DNA of 63,819 nt from Acetobacter sp. DsW_063 (GCF_002153745.1 NZ_JOPL01000071.1:1-63819), one strand, 5' to 3'. Positions 9,141 to 19,268 are shown, counted from the stretch's first letter. Program-made: numbers and translations. The notes: a model not told the origin generated them from the sequence alone.

Positions 9141-9310
9141 ACGCGTCCGGTCGGGGCTGGAGGGATCACATTCCTGAGGCGGGGTTCTCGAGCGCAGCGA
9201 TCGCAGGGGTGGACGGATGATCGAAACGGCGGGACGGTTGCGCGTTTATGATCTCTGGCGAGCGACGCCGCCAGCATCGGGGATCGCCTCCCGCGAAAGG
9301 AAATTCCGGA

Positions 9311-10948
9311 ATGAAGCGCTTCATTAACAGCCGCGAGACGCTTGTCACCGAGGCTTTGGACGGCCTGCTGCGGTCACCGGCGGGCCGCAATCTGGCCCGT
9401 CTGGACGGTTATCCGGACATAAAAGTCGTTCTGCGACGTGACTGGAAGAAGGAAGACGGCAAGGTCGCTGTGATCTCCGGCGGCGGCTCCGGTCACGAAC
9501 CGGCGCATGCCGGTTTCGTTGGTCGCGGCATGCTCACCGCCGCTGTTTGCGGATCGCTGTTCGCCTCGCCCGGCGTCGACGCGATTCTCGCAGGCGTCAT
9601 CGCGGTGACGGGACCCGCCGGGTGCCTGCTGGTCGTTAAGAATTACACTGGCGATCGTCTCAATTTCGGGCTTGCGGCGGAACAGGCGCGCGCCATGGGG
9701 CTGAATGTCGAGATGGTGGTGGTCGGCGACGATATCTCCTTGCCGGGTCACCGCCATGCGCGTGGCGTTGCGGGCACGATCTTCGTTCATAAGGCGGCTG
9801 GCAGCGTTGCGGAGGCCGGTGGATCATTGGCCGAGGTGGCGGCCATGGCGAAAGATGTCGCGGCGCGCACGCGCTCTATCGGGTTATCCCTGAGCGACGT
9901 CGATGCGTACGACGAGGCGCACGAAAGCCGCCTGAAGGCGGATGAGGCGGAACTCGGTTTGGGTATTCATGGCGAGCCCGGCGCACAGCGCATCGGACTG
10001 ACGGGCGCGGATGGGTTGATGCGATTGGCTGCGGACGAATTGGCCTCCTCTTTGCCCGAAGGCGACGCACGCTATGCCCTGATGCTGAACAACCTGGGCG
10101 CGACGCCGGTGGTCGAAATGTCCCTGTTGCTCGACGCGTTTTCGCGCACTGCGCTGGCGAAGAAAATTGCTCTCGTCGCCGGTCCTGCGCCGTTCATGAC
10201 GGCTCTCGACATGAACGGATTTTCGCTGTCCGTTCTTGAGTTGAGCACCGAGATTGAGACTGCGCTGGAAAGTGAGGTTGGGCCGGAAGCTTGGACCGGG
10301 GTCGCGTCGTGGCGCGAGCCTTCCGTGACGCCGTTGCCGACCTTACCCGATGTCTTCGCGGCGGCGCCCTCAGACAATGCAGCGGTCAGGGAGGCGGTGA
10401 CGCGCGGGGTCAAGGCGTTGCTGGAAAATGAGGACTATCTCAACGGACTGGACGCCAAGGTTGGTGACGGCGACGCTGGATCGACCTTCGCAGAGACTGC
10501 GCGCGTCATCGACGGGGCGCTGGACCGCCTGCCGCTGAACGATCCTTTCGCCCTGATGCAGACGCTGGGGCGGCTGCTGTCCCGACACGCGGGAGGGTCG
10601 AGTGGGGTGCTGCTGTCGATCATGTTCGCAGCGGCTGGACGTAGTGAGCAGGAACGTTGGCAGGCGGCGCTGGCTGAAGGCCTCGCCGCCATGCGGCATC
10701 TCGGGGGCGCCGGGGCGGGCGACCGGACGATGTTGGACGCGCTCATCCCGGCGATCGAAGTTCTGGAGAAAGACGGGCCCTGGGACAGTGTCGTCAGTGC
10801 TGCAAGGAACGGGGCCGACGCGACTGCTAAAATGAAGAAGGCAGGTGCGGGGCGCGCGTCTTACATTCCCGAGGGACGGCTGGACGACACGCCAGATCCT
10901 GGAGCGGAGGCCATTGCTCGGCTGTTCGAGGCGTTGCGGGGAGGCTGA
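9311..10948 (+). CDS. dhaK: ATP-dependent dihydroxyacetone kinase (DhaK-DhaL single chain)
   Basis: Phosphorylates dihydroxyacetone with ATP to give the glycolytic triose phosphate, a key step after glycerol oxidation in acetic acid bacteria. The start at 9311 has AAAGGA upstream; 545 aa. DhaK domain (1-330): GGGSGHEPAHAGF (His62), NYTGDRLNFG (Asp115), and GLGIHGEPG with His220, the residue that binds the substrate covalently. DhaL domain (355-545): LDAKVGDGDAGSTF carrying the Mg-ATP Asp residues (386, 388), then RHAGGSSGVL and GGAGAGDRTMLDALIPA. Both domains in one chain indicate the ATP type, not the phosphotransferase-linked DhaKLM type. The canonical DGDHG is DGDAG here. Confidence 0.95.
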   Translation: MKRFINSRETLVTEALDGLLRSPAGRNLARLDGYPDIKVVLRRDWKKEDGKVAVISGGGSGHEPAHAGFVGRGMLTAAVCGSLFASPGVDAILAGVIAVTGPAGCLLVVKNYTGDRLNFGLAAEQARAMGLNVEMVVVGDDISLPGHRHARGVAGTIFVHKAAGSVAEAGGSLAEVAAMAKDVAARTRSIGLSLSDVDAYDEAHESRLKADEAELGLGIHGEPGAQRIGLTGADGLMRLAADELASSLPEGDARYALMLNNLGATPVVEMSLLLDAFSRTALAKKIALVAGPAPFMTALDMNGFSLSVLELSTEIETALESEVGPEAWTGVASWREPSVTPLPTLPDVFAAAPSDNAAVREAVTRGVKALLENEDYLNGLDAKVGDGDAGSTFAETARVIDGALDRLPLNDPFALMQTLGRLLSRHAGGSSGVLLSIMFAAAGRSEQERWQAALAEGLAAMRHLGGAGAGDRTMLDALIPAIEVLEKDGPWDSVVSAARNGADATAKMKKAGAGRASYIPEGRLDDTPDPGAEAIARLFEALRGG

Positions 10949-11230
10949 CGCGTCTAGGGTCGGCCCGCTGGAACCATATCTCTTCGCATTGCTTCACAGA
11001 TTATGACTTCAGGTCTCGGTTCCGGCGAATTGCTGCGCTCGACGGGATGAATTCATCCGGTGGGGTGAGGTTCTGAACGTTTTTGTGCAATCACGGCTTC
11101 CGTCGAAGACGAAGCAGGCGGGGAGGTTCGCCGCGCTTGTTTCGTGAGGCGCCATTAGCTCTACGTTACAGCAACGATGCTCGGGTAATTTATCTTGGCG
11201 ACGGACAAATGCGTTCACGGACAACGCGCA

Positions 11231-12466
11231 TTACGAGGCGTCCTGCGCCGCCGGACGCCACCTCTCATGCCGCACGAGAAGGACCGGAGCGACGCCAGCA
11301 AGCGCCATCGCGCTTACGACCAGAAAAACCTGAGGGAGTGCGAGGTAGTTGGCCACCACTCCGGACGCCAACGCTGCGAGACCCGCTCCGGCGTCGAAAA
11401 AGCCATCGAACAGGCCCAGCGCGGTCCCGCGCTTCTGTGCAGGCACGGTGGAGAAAACCGGGACGGTGAGCAGTGGATAGACCATGGAGAAGCCGAAACC
11501 GGTGACGATAGCGCCTATCAGCGCCATCAGCGGCGTTTCGGCTTGCCAGATCGTAGCCAGCCCGATCGCCTGCACAAGCAGGCACGCGACAGCGAGCCAC
11601 GGGCCGCGAATGCGATCGGTCACGTCGGAAAACAGCACGCGCGCACAGACATGTCCGGCGCCGAAGCCAAAAACCCCGGTTCCTGTCCCTCCGAGCGGCA
11701 GCGCTGTCCAGCCTTGCGCGGTATAGTCGAGCGCGAGAAAGGAAGTAACGGCCGCAAAACCACAGGCGTTGGCGAGCAACGCAAACCCTGGCAGCAGAAC
11801 AGCCGACATCATGCTTTGCAATGAGACAGGTTCATGGTCGTGGTAGAGCGCGCCTGCGCCAATCGGCGCGCAGATCGCCATCGCCAGCGCAGGCACGAGC
11901 ATGGACGCCATTGCGGCCAGCGCAAATCCATGCGGTTGACCGTGATCGATCGCTGCCCCGGCGGCAGAACCGATGGCGAGTCCGGCGAACATTCCAAGGC
12001 CCACCCATGAAACGGCGCGTCCGGTGCGGCGGGGTCCTGCGCGATCAATCCCCCACAGGCCCGATCCGGCGATGAGCAGGCCTTCTCCCACGCCCATCAA
12101 CACACGACCGACGATGATCGCGAGCAGCGCCAGCGACCGCCCGGCGCCTGTCGCGGGATTGGTGAAGTCGGACAAGGCGTAGGCGAGGCCGCAGAGGATC
12201 ATGACGCCCAGACCGAGCAGCGTCGCGCTCTTGCCGCCGCGCCTGTCGGCGACGCGGCCGCTCCACGGGCGGCTGACCAGCGTGGCGACCGATTCCAGGC
12301 CGATGACCCAGCCGACCGTCGTCAGGTCGTAACCGAATCCGAGATGGAGTTGAGGCGGCAAGATGGGCAACGACATGCCCATCGCCCCCATGCCGAGCAT
12401 GGTGACGAAAGAGATCGTCGCCAGCGCCCACGTGCTCGGTGGAGCGCTTTCGGCGGAACGGGTCAT
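11231..12466 (-). CDS. Major facilitator superfamily transporter
   Basis: 411 aa starting MTRSAESAPPSTW, about 12 membrane segments. The signature between TM2 and TM3 is SRPWSGRVADRRGGK, the MFS loop 2-3 motif. The frame extends upstream but the ATG at 12466 forms an ATGA overlap with the murJ stop codon, indicating translational coupling. The general look is of the arabinose-efflux/YfcJ-like drug-proton exporters; the substrate is unknown. It converges on dihydroxyacetone kinase with about 280 bp of featureless sequence between them. Confidence 0.85.
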   Translation of the reverse strand: MTRSAESAPPSTWALATISFVTMLGMGAMGMSLPILPPQLHLGFGYDLTTVGWVIGLESVATLVSRPWSGRVADRRGGKSATLLGLGVMILCGLAYALSDFTNPATGAGRSLALLAIIVGRVLMGVGEGLLIAGSGLWGIDRAGPRRTGRAVSWVGLGMFAGLAIGSAAGAAIDHGQPHGFALAAMASMLVPALAMAICAPIGAGALYHDHEPVSLQSMMSAVLLPGFALLANACGFAAVTSFLALDYTAQGWTALPLGGTGTGVFGFGAGHVCARVLFSDVTDRIRGPWLAVACLLVQAIGLATIWQAETPLMALIGAIVTGFGFSMVYPLLTVPVFSTVPAQKRGTALGLFDGFFDAGAGLAALASGVVANYLALPQVFLVVSAMALAGVAPVLLVRHERWRPAAQDAS

Positions 12467-14028
12467 TTCTGGCGGCTGGTCCGGCGGGAAAGACGGCGTC
12501 GGACGCCGTCCAGCGCGCTGGCGAGGTTTAGCACCCCGAGCGCGTGTAGCACGCCAAGGTAGAACGCCGCGCCCAGAGGAACCTCGATCCCGAGCGTGAC
12601 CCCCAGCCACAGCGTCCGATGCGACACAGGCATGGTGAGCATGGCTTGCGCCGTGCAGAGAGCTGCCGCCATGGCGAGCGCTGCGCCCGCCATCAGCAGG
12701 ACTCGCTTCGTCAACTTGCGGTCGAAGCGCAATGCGTCGCGCTTCAGCAGCAGCAAGGTCAGCGCGGCGACATTCACGATGGCGGCGAGCGAACTGGCCA
12801 GAGGCGGTCCGACATGCGCGAGTGGGCGCATCAGCAGAAGGTTGAGCATCAGGTTGATCATCAGGGTGAAGAACCCGATCTTGACCGGCGTGGACGTATC
12901 GCCGCGCGCAAAGAACGCCGGGGCCAGAACCTTCGCCATCACGAAAGCGGGCAGGCCAAGCGCGTAGGCGCGCAGGGACTGCGCGGACAGCGCAGCGTCG
13001 GAGAGGCTGAACGACCCGTGGGCGAAGAGAAACTGCATGATCGGCGTGGCAAGGGCGAGAAGCCCGGCGGTGGCGGGCAGAGTCAGCAGCAGCACGTAAT
13101 CGATGGCGCTGTTCTGGACGGCGTGGGCCGTGTCTTCCTCGCCAGCGGCGAGGTGACGGGTCAACACGGGCAGCAGCGTGGTTCCGGCGGCGGCGCCCAG
13201 CACGCCCAGCGGCAATTGGTTGAGACGATCTGCGAAATACATCAGCGAGACGCTGCCTGCAGGCAGGAGGGTGCCGATAATAGTGTCGATCGTCAGATTG
13301 ATCTGCGTGACGCCGCTGCCGATGAGACCGGGGGCCATGCGTCGCCCCAGAAGGCGCAGCTGCGGCGTGATGCGCGGCGGCAGCGGCGTCAGATCAAAAC
13401 CGGCTCGTCTCGCTGCGATCATCAATAGCCCAAGCTGGGCGACGCCGGAGATCGTGACGCCCCACGCCGCCGCGTGCGCGACGCTGGGCAGGAAGGGCGT
13501 GGCGAACAGCACGGCGGCGATGCCGACCACGTTGAAGGCGAGGTAGGCCGCGGCGGCGGCGCTGAACCGGTGCAGGCCGTTGAGTACGCCTGAAACCAGA
13601 GCCGCAGCGCAGATCAGGACCAGATAAGGGAAGGTGATGCGGCTGAGCGTCACGGCAAGATCGTATCGCGAGCCGGTCTCGGTGAAGCCGGGGGCGATGA
13701 CCCGCAGCACCTGCGGCATGAAGATCTCGCCAAGGATGCAAAGGAAGATCAGCCAGGTGAGCAGCACCCCGAAAGCCTGCCGTGCGAGCGTGCGCGCTGC
13801 GCCGTCGCCTTCGGTCGCGAGCGCCGAGGAGAACAGGGGGACGAACGCCGCGTTGAATGCGCCTTCTCCAAACAGGCGGCGAAACATGTTTGGCAGTCTG
13901 AACGCCACCTGATACGCGTCCTGCATGGGACCGGCGCCCATGAAGGCGGCGAGAAGCTGGTCGCGTACGAGGCCGAGAATACGGCTGAGCATCGTCCAGC
14001 CGCCGACAGTAAGAAAACCCTTGAGCAT
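12463..14028 (-). CDS. murJ: Lipid II flippase MurJ (MviN)
   Basis: Moves the peptidoglycan precursor lipid II across the inner membrane. 521 aa starting MLKGFLTVGGWTMLSRILGLVRDQLLAAFMG, the typical MurJ N-terminus with the conserved Arg residues of TM1. Further MOP-superfamily features are FRLPNMFRRLFGEGAFNAAFVPLFS, PYLVLICAAALVSGVLNG, and QINLTIDTIIGTLLPAGSVSLMYFADRLNQLPLGV; about 14 membrane segments. Its stop overlaps the start of an MFS transporter gene by 4 bp, which suggests a two-gene operon. Confidence 0.97.
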   Translation of the reverse strand: MLKGFLTVGGWTMLSRILGLVRDQLLAAFMGAGPMQDAYQVAFRLPNMFRRLFGEGAFNAAFVPLFSSALATEGDGAARTLARQAFGVLLTWLIFLCILGEIFMPQVLRVIAPGFTETGSRYDLAVTLSRITFPYLVLICAAALVSGVLNGLHRFSAAAAAYLAFNVVGIAAVLFATPFLPSVAHAAAWGVTISGVAQLGLLMIAARRAGFDLTPLPPRITPQLRLLGRRMAPGLIGSGVTQINLTIDTIIGTLLPAGSVSLMYFADRLNQLPLGVLGAAAGTTLLPVLTRHLAAGEEDTAHAVQNSAIDYVLLLTLPATAGLLALATPIMQFLFAHGSFSLSDAALSAQSLRAYALGLPAFVMAKVLAPAFFARGDTSTPVKIGFFTLMINLMLNLLLMRPLAHVGPPLASSLAAIVNVAALTLLLLKRDALRFDRKLTKRVLLMAGAALAMAAALCTAQAMLTMPVSHRTLWLGVTLGIEVPLGAAFYLGVLHALGVLNLASALDGVRRRLSRRTSRQK

Positions 14029-14217
14029 AAGCGCTTATAGAGATGCGAAAGGGGCTACGGAAAGACAGGTTTGGGCAGACGTTTCGATTATCCGCGAAAC
14101 GGAAGACGCAGATCGTCGAAAGTCGCAACGAAGCGGCCGGTTCTTGCCGTGCTCGGTAATTTTGTTATTGCGAAAACGCGAGCTAATGGCGTTGATGGCG
14201 TGGAGCGGAGGACTTGG

Positions 14218-14421
14218 ATGCGCGACAACTGGAGAACTGCTCTGACGCAACGAATAACGATGCGGGTGATCGTCATCGTTATTGGGTTGGTCACTATGGG
14301 ACTGGCTGCTCAGTTCGCGATCACCGCGCCCGACGTTATGCCGGGAGAGGCGATGGGCATGGTCGTCCTTGTCGCGGTGGGTGCGTTGCTGCTGCTCGGC
14401 GCGATCTGGGTAGGGCTTTAG
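14218..14421 (+). CDS. Small two-helix membrane protein
   Basis: 67 aa starting MRDNWRTALTQRI, preceded by GGAGGA at a good distance. Two hydrophobic segments (about residues 15-33 and 44-64) are joined by a short polar loop (TAPDVMPGEA). No family is recognised. It is divergent from murJ, whose start is 190 bp away. Small hydrophobic genes are hard to verify by eye; the ribosome site and clean membrane topology support it. Confidence 0.5.
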   Translation: MRDNWRTALTQRITMRVIVIVIGLVTMGLAAQFAITAPDVMPGEAMGMVVLVAVGALLLLGAIWVGL

Positions 14422-14809
14422 CGGGAGCGAAGATCAGCAACCGCGTGACCCAGACAGGACGGCGCAGGAATTTCGGGGACGATGGCAGGTAATCAGAGAC
14501 GCGGGGAGCCGGTTCCCGTCGATTCCTGCGAGTGCGTGTGCGCCGCCAGTAAAACAGCGACCAGACCATTAGAAAATTGACGAGCGACCCAGGCGATCAT
14601 GGTGTTTTCCCCGGAAGATCATGTGGTGCGAATGTGACTCAATGTTCATCTCAAGTAAATTAAAAAACGCGCCCCTGTCATGCGGTCGAAGCATGCCGTT
14701 GAGCGCCTGCCGAGCAGGCTGAGCGCGGCTTTAAGTGCGCTGTCGATGGATTTTCCGTACGGAATTTTCGTCGATGAAATGTAATGTTTGTTTCGCAGTG
14801 GTCGAATTT
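14422..14809. other. Intergenic stretch with several inverted repeats
   Basis: No convincing gene. Between about 14670 and 14790 lie nested inverted repeats: CATGC/GCATG around 14680-14695, GCGCCTGC/GCAGGC around 14703-14720, and the 12-bp palindrome TTCCGTACGGAA at about 14754-14765. They could be terminator structures for the convergent genes or part of a small RNA; neither is established. Confidence 0.3.
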
Positions 14810-15562
14810 TTATTGCGCCATCATTTCGACGGCGAGGCGGGTCGTGGCGATCAAATCCGGCCGATTTAGCCAATCAGAGCGCTCTGCCTCGGCGACGACA
14901 GTCATTTGTTCGTACTCCCTGTTGCTGGACCGTCGCCATAGCGATTCGATCTCGGCGAAGGGCAGGGCCGTGGTGAGTGAGACGCAGATATCGACGATTT
15001 CGGTCTTGGCGTGAGTCACCGCGACGACAGGCGCACCGACCGTAAGATTCTCCGCCGCCAACCCCAGCTCTTCTTCAGCTTCCGCCAGAATTTGTGCAGC
15101 GAGGTCGATATTCGTGGATGAGTCCGCAGCAGTGCTCGCTCGGGCTTCGATCGTTCCTGCGGGCGGGGATTGCCAGAACCCGCCGAGATACGCCGCGTCG
15201 CGTTGACGTCGCGCCAACACCAGTCCTTGGGGGCAGAACAGAACGCCGCAGACGGCGAGTTGCCGAAGTGGACGCGGCCCAAACAAGCCGGGGCGTCGGA
15301 TCTGGGCGAATGCACGACGATATTCCGTCCAGTGTCCGTCTATCCCGTCGGTGGAGATGGCGTCGGCGCAGAAGACGCGCCCGTTGAACAGCGTGGGTCG
15401 TACGCGGCAGGCGTCGTCCCATATGCCCGTGACGCAGGCTTCCGTCTCCGACGGCAGGACCGGTTGCTTCCCGTTTGCGTGGATAGTGAGGCGCGGTGAG
15501 AGCCGCATGCAGGTCCATGCTGAAAAGTCGTGATTTGTGGCGGATGCCTCCGGTGGGATCAT
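14810..15562 (-). CDS. Nudix-fold hydrolase
   Basis: 250 aa if the ATG at 15562 (MIPPEASATNHDF) is used; the frame extends upstream only to a TTG. The core begins at LAVCGVLFCPQGLVLARRQRDAAYLGGFWQSPPAGTI; the Nudix box is PPAGTIEAR...AEAEEELGL, where the REUXEEXGU part reads AEAEEELGL, so the metal-binding acidic residues are present but the Arg is replaced. A roughly 90-residue N-terminal region precedes the Nudix core, as in larger Nudix proteins acting on nucleotide sugars. The substrate is unknown. It diverges from the transglutaminase cluster. Confidence 0.7.
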   Translation of the reverse strand: MIPPEASATNHDFSAWTCMRLSPRLTIHANGKQPVLPSETEACVTGIWDDACRVRPTLFNGRVFCADAISTDGIDGHWTEYRRAFAQIRRPGLFGPRPLRQLAVCGVLFCPQGLVLARRQRDAAYLGGFWQSPPAGTIEARASTAADSSTNIDLAAQILAEAEEELGLAAENLTVGAPVVAVTHAKTEIVDICVSLTTALPFAEIESLWRRSSNREYEQMTVVAEAERSDWLNRPDLIATTRLAVEMMAQ

Positions 15563-15751
15563 GACGAACGGGAGAGATGAAGGGAGAAAATCACGGGGCG
15601 TATCCTTTGGCGGTGACGTTCCCAAGATCGGGCGTTGCGCGTCGACGGGGGAGACTGCGTCAAAATTTTCTCACTGCGTAATAAAAATGGGTCTGTCGGT
15701 CCTCGCCGCGCTGGGCTTAAATCCAGAAAGCCAAGCTCTGGAAAGATGACT

Positions 15752-18700
15752 ATGACGCTACACGTCGCCCTGACGCACAAGACCACCTACGATTACGACC
15801 GGCCGGTGACGCTCGGCCCGCAGGTCATCCGTCTGCGTCCTGCGGCGCACGCCCGCACGAACGTCGTGTCCTACGCGCTCAAGATCGAGCCGGAACCGCA
15901 TTTTATCAACTGGATGCAGGACCCGTCCGGCAACTGGCAGGCCCGCGTCGTGTTCCCGGAGCGCGTCAACCATTTCCATGTCAGCGTCGACCTTGTCGCC
16001 GACATGGCGACGGTCAATCCGTTCGACTTCTTCCTTGAACCGGATGCGGAGCAGTGGCCGTTCACGTACGACCACGTGCTCGATCAGGAACTTGCGCCGT
16101 ATCGTCGGACCGAACCTCTCGGCCCGCTGTTGAGCGCCTTGCTTGACGGCGTGTCGCGCGAGCCGCGTCGGACAGTGGACATGCTGGTCGAACTTAATCG
16201 GGCGATTCAGCGACGTATCTCTTATGTCGTGCGTATGGAGCCTGGCGTCTGGACGCCGGAGGAGACGCTTGGCGAAGGGCGCGGTTCGTGCCGCGACAGC
16301 GCGTGGCTGCTGGTGCAGTTGCTGCGTCACCTTGGTTACGCGGCCCGGTTTGTGTCGGGGTATCTGATACAGCTCGCCGCCGACGAAAAGCCTGTGGAAG
16401 GCCCGAGCGGTCCTGAGGCGGACTTCACTGACCTTCATGCGTGGGCGGAGGTATATCTGCCCGGCGCCGGTTGGGTCGGACTTGATGCAACCTCGGGAAT
16501 GCTGGCGGGCGAGGGGCATATTCCGCTCGCTGCGACGCCGGAGCCGAGTTCTGCTGCGCCCATTTCCGGCGGCGTGGAGAAGTGCGAGACCGAATTCGGG
16601 TTCGAGATGTTTGTGACGCGCGTGGCCGAGACGCCGCGCACGACGATGCCTTACGCCGACGAAACGTGGCGCGATATCCTTGCTGCTGGTGAAGCGGTCG
16701 ACGCGCAGCTTGAGGCAGGCGACGTGCGTCTGACGATGGGTGGTGAGCCGACGTTCATCGCCGCCGCCGACATGGACGCGCCGGAATGGAATATCGAGGC
16801 GCTGGGTCCGACCAAGCGGGCATACGCGCAGCGGCTCCTGCATAAACTGATGCCGCTTTGGTCGCCCGGCGCGACCTATATGACGTTGTTCGGCAAGCAT
16901 TATCCGGGTGAGCAGCTGCCGCGCTGGGCGCTGAGCTGCTACTGGCGCGTGGACGGGGAGCCGGTGTGGCTCGACCGCACGCTCCTTGCGTCCGACGACG
17001 ATACAGATGACGCGACGGAGCATGACGCACGGCGCTTCGCGCGCTCGCTCGCGAAGCGTCTTGGTGTTGACGAGGAACTCGTAACGCCTGCGTACGAGGA
17101 CGTTCATTACTATCTGTGGAAAGAGCATCGGCTGCCTGCGAACGTGCTCGCCGAGGGTTCGAAGCTGAACGACCCGCTGGAGCGCGAACGCCTTGCGCGG
17201 GTGTTCGGGCGCGGACTGTCACGGGAATCGGGTTCGGTGTTGCCGCTGCGGGTTGAAGTGCGCGACGGCGTGCGGCGTTGGCGGTCGGGGCGCTGGTTTC
17301 TGCGCAGTGACACGATTTTCCTTGTTCCGGGCGACTCCTCAATTGGTTTTCGTCTGCCGCTGCACAGCCTGCCCTGGGCCGACGCAGAGAGCATCGAGCA
17401 ACAGTTCGAGCCCGACCCGTTCGCAGCGAAATCTCCCCTCCCGCCGCATCCGGCAGCCGTTCGTTACGCGTCGACCGCATACAGGGCCAGCGCGCCAGAT
17501 CGCATTGGCTCGCAGGGCGTTTTCCACGAGGGGCCGCAACGTCCCCAGCCAATGCTGTCGGATCTTCCGGCGCTACCGCCCTATCCCGTTGGCAAGCCCT
17601 GGCGCATCAATACGGAGACGGCGCTGGGCGAGCACCTTCTGGAGATCAATCGGGAAGAGCCGAACGTTGTCCGCACCGCGCTGACCGTCGAAGCGCGGGG
17701 TGGAATCCTGCACGTATTCTTCCCGCCGCTGTATGCGATCGAGGACTGGCTGGATCTATGCGCGCAAGTGGAAGCGACGGCAAACGAGTTTGGTCGCAAG
17801 GTCGTGCTGGAAGGCTACGCGCCGCCACGCGATCCGCGCGTCAAATCGTTCTCGATCACGCCGGACCCTGGCGTCATTGAGGTCAACGTGCATCCGGCGG
17901 CGAGTTGGGCGGAGCATGAGGAACGCAGCCGCCAGCTTTATGACGAGGCGCGCGGCGTCGGCCTGATCGCCGAAAAATTCCTTCTTGACGGCCGCCATGT
18001 CGGAACGGGCGGTGGCAACCACGTGGTGATGGGCGCGACGAGGCCGGAGGACAGTCCCTTCCTGCGCCGCCCTGACCTGCTGCGGTCGCTGGTGGGATTC
18101 TGGCACAATCACCCGTCGCTGTCCTACCTGTTCAGCGGCTTGTTCATCGGGCCAAGCTCCCAGCATCCGCGCATCGACGAGGCGCGGCAGGACGCGCTGT
18201 ATGAGCTTGAGATCGCGTTCCGGCAGGTGGACCGGCAGATTTTCACGCCGCCATGGCTGACCGATCGGCTGTTCCGTAACCTGTTCGCCGATATGACCGG
18301 CAACACGCACCGGACCGAGTTCTGCATCGACAAGTTGTATGCGCCGGAAAGCTCGTCCGGTCGTCTGGGGCTCGTGGAGTATCGCGCATTCGAGATGCCG
18401 CCGCATCACCGGATGGCGGCGGCGCAGAGCCTGTTGATGCGGGCCTGCGTCGCGGCGTTCTGGAAGACCCCATACGAGCGTCGTCTGGTTCGCTGGGGAA
18501 CGCGCCTGCACGACGATTTCATGTTGCCGCATTACGTCGAGCAGGATTTCCGCGACGCGATCGCAGAACTGACGCAGTTGGGCGCGCCGCTCGACGCCGA
18601 CTGGTTCGCGCCGCATTTCGAATTCCGGTTCCCTGAGATCGGCAATATCAGCGAACTTGGGATCACGCTTGAGCTTCGCCATGCGCTGGAGCCCTGGAAC

Positions 18701-19168
18701 ACACTTGCGGAAGAACCTGCCGCGGGCGGTACGGCGCGGTATGTCGACAGTTCTGTCGAGCGTGTGCAGGCGCGGGTCAGCGGCTGGGTCAGTGAACGCT
18801 ATGTTCTTGCCTGCAACGGGGTGACCGTGCCGGTGAGCGCAACGGAAAGGCAGGGTGAGTATGTGGGCGCCGTTCGTTTCAAGGCGTGGAATCCCCCCAG
18901 TTCCTTGCACCCGACGATCGGTGTCGAAACGCCCCTTATGTTCGATATCTACGACACATGGACGGGGCGGAGCGTCGGCGGGCTTACCTATCACGTCGTT
19001 CATCCGGGCGGCCGCAGTTACGACACCCGCCCGGTCAACGCGAACGAGGCGGAAGCGCGCCGCCGCACGCGGTTCTTCCCGATAGGTCACACGGTCGGAC
19101 CGATGGCGCCACCGCGTCAGGAACGGTCTCTGGAGCAACCGCGCACACTGGATCTGCGCCGTTTCTGA
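15752..19168 (+). CDS. Transglutaminase-like cysteine peptidase fused to DUF2126
   Basis: 1139 aa. GGAAAG lies six bases upstream of the ATG at 15752 (another ATG is at 15746). Residues 1-290 are a bacterial transglutaminase-like domain with its N-terminal beta domain (LTHKTTYDYDRPV) and catalytic triad: Cys180 in GRGSCRDSAW, His229 in LHAWAEVY and Asp245 in GLDATSG. The rest is DUF2126, with FTMGGEPTFIA-like MGGEPTFIAA, WRVDGEPVW, GGGNHVVMGA, HNHPSLSYLFSG, FRNLFADMTGNTHRTEFCIDKLY and VEYRAFEMPPH. The glutamate/His-rich signatures resemble an ATP-dependent ligase or glutamine-synthetase-like fold, though this is not certain. First gene of a same-strand cluster with a metallopeptidase, an ATP-grasp/alpha-E protein and a second transglutaminase. 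Such clusters were predicted from comparative genomics to make or modify peptides; the product is not known. Confidence 0.9.
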   Translation: MTLHVALTHKTTYDYDRPVTLGPQVIRLRPAAHARTNVVSYALKIEPEPHFINWMQDPSGNWQARVVFPERVNHFHVSVDLVADMATVNPFDFFLEPDAEQWPFTYDHVLDQELAPYRRTEPLGPLLSALLDGVSREPRRTVDMLVELNRAIQRRISYVVRMEPGVWTPEETLGEGRGSCRDSAWLLVQLLRHLGYAARFVSGYLIQLAADEKPVEGPSGPEADFTDLHAWAEVYLPGAGWVGLDATSGMLAGEGHIPLAATPEPSSAAPISGGVEKCETEFGFEMFVTRVAETPRTTMPYADETWRDILAAGEAVDAQLEAGDVRLTMGGEPTFIAAADMDAPEWNIEALGPTKRAYAQRLLHKLMPLWSPGATYMTLFGKHYPGEQLPRWALSCYWRVDGEPVWLDRTLLASDDDTDDATEHDARRFARSLAKRLGVDEELVTPAYEDVHYYLWKEHRLPANVLAEGSKLNDPLERERLARVFGRGLSRESGSVLPLRVEVRDGVRRWRSGRWFLRSDTIFLVPGDSSIGFRLPLHSLPWADAESIEQQFEPDPFAAKSPLPPHPAAVRYASTAYRASAPDRIGSQGVFHEGPQRPQPMLSDLPALPPYPVGKPWRINTETALGEHLLEINREEPNVVRTALTVEARGGILHVFFPPLYAIEDWLDLCAQVEATANEFGRKVVLEGYAPPRDPRVKSFSITPDPGVIEVNVHPAASWAEHEERSRQLYDEARGVGLIAEKFLLDGRHVGTGGGNHVVMGATRPEDSPFLRRPDLLRSLVGFWHNHPSLSYLFSGLFIGPSSQHPRIDEARQDALYELEIAFRQVDRQIFTPPWLTDRLFRNLFADMTGNTHRTEFCIDKLYAPESSSGRLGLVEYRAFEMPPHHRMAAAQSLLMRACVAAFWKTPYERRLVRWGTRLHDDFMLPHYVEQDFRDAIAELTQLGAPLDADWFAPHFEFRFPEIGNISELGITLELRHALEPWNTLAEEPAAGGTARYVDSSVERVQARVSGWVSERYVLACNGVTVPVSATERQGEYVGAVRFKAWNPPSSLHPTIGVETPLMFDIYDTWTGRSVGGLTYHVVHPGGRSYDTRPVNANEAEARRRTRFFPIGHTVGPMAPPRQERSLEQPRTLDLRRF

Positions 19169-19268
19169 ACGGCGTTCCTTCGGATGCCGGAAAAATAACG
19201 ACAGAAAGGAAACGACCGCACTGACGTGACGTTGTTAGGGCCTTAGCGGGATCCGGAGCCAGACGGTC

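Noticed and set aside
15758-17128. 456-codon minus-strand frame
   Set aside because: Antisense to the transglutaminase-DUF2126 gene with its well-placed catalytic residues; Arg/His-rich shadow.
17756-19138. 460-codon minus-strand frame
   Set aside because: Same reason: antisense shadow of DUF2126 codons.
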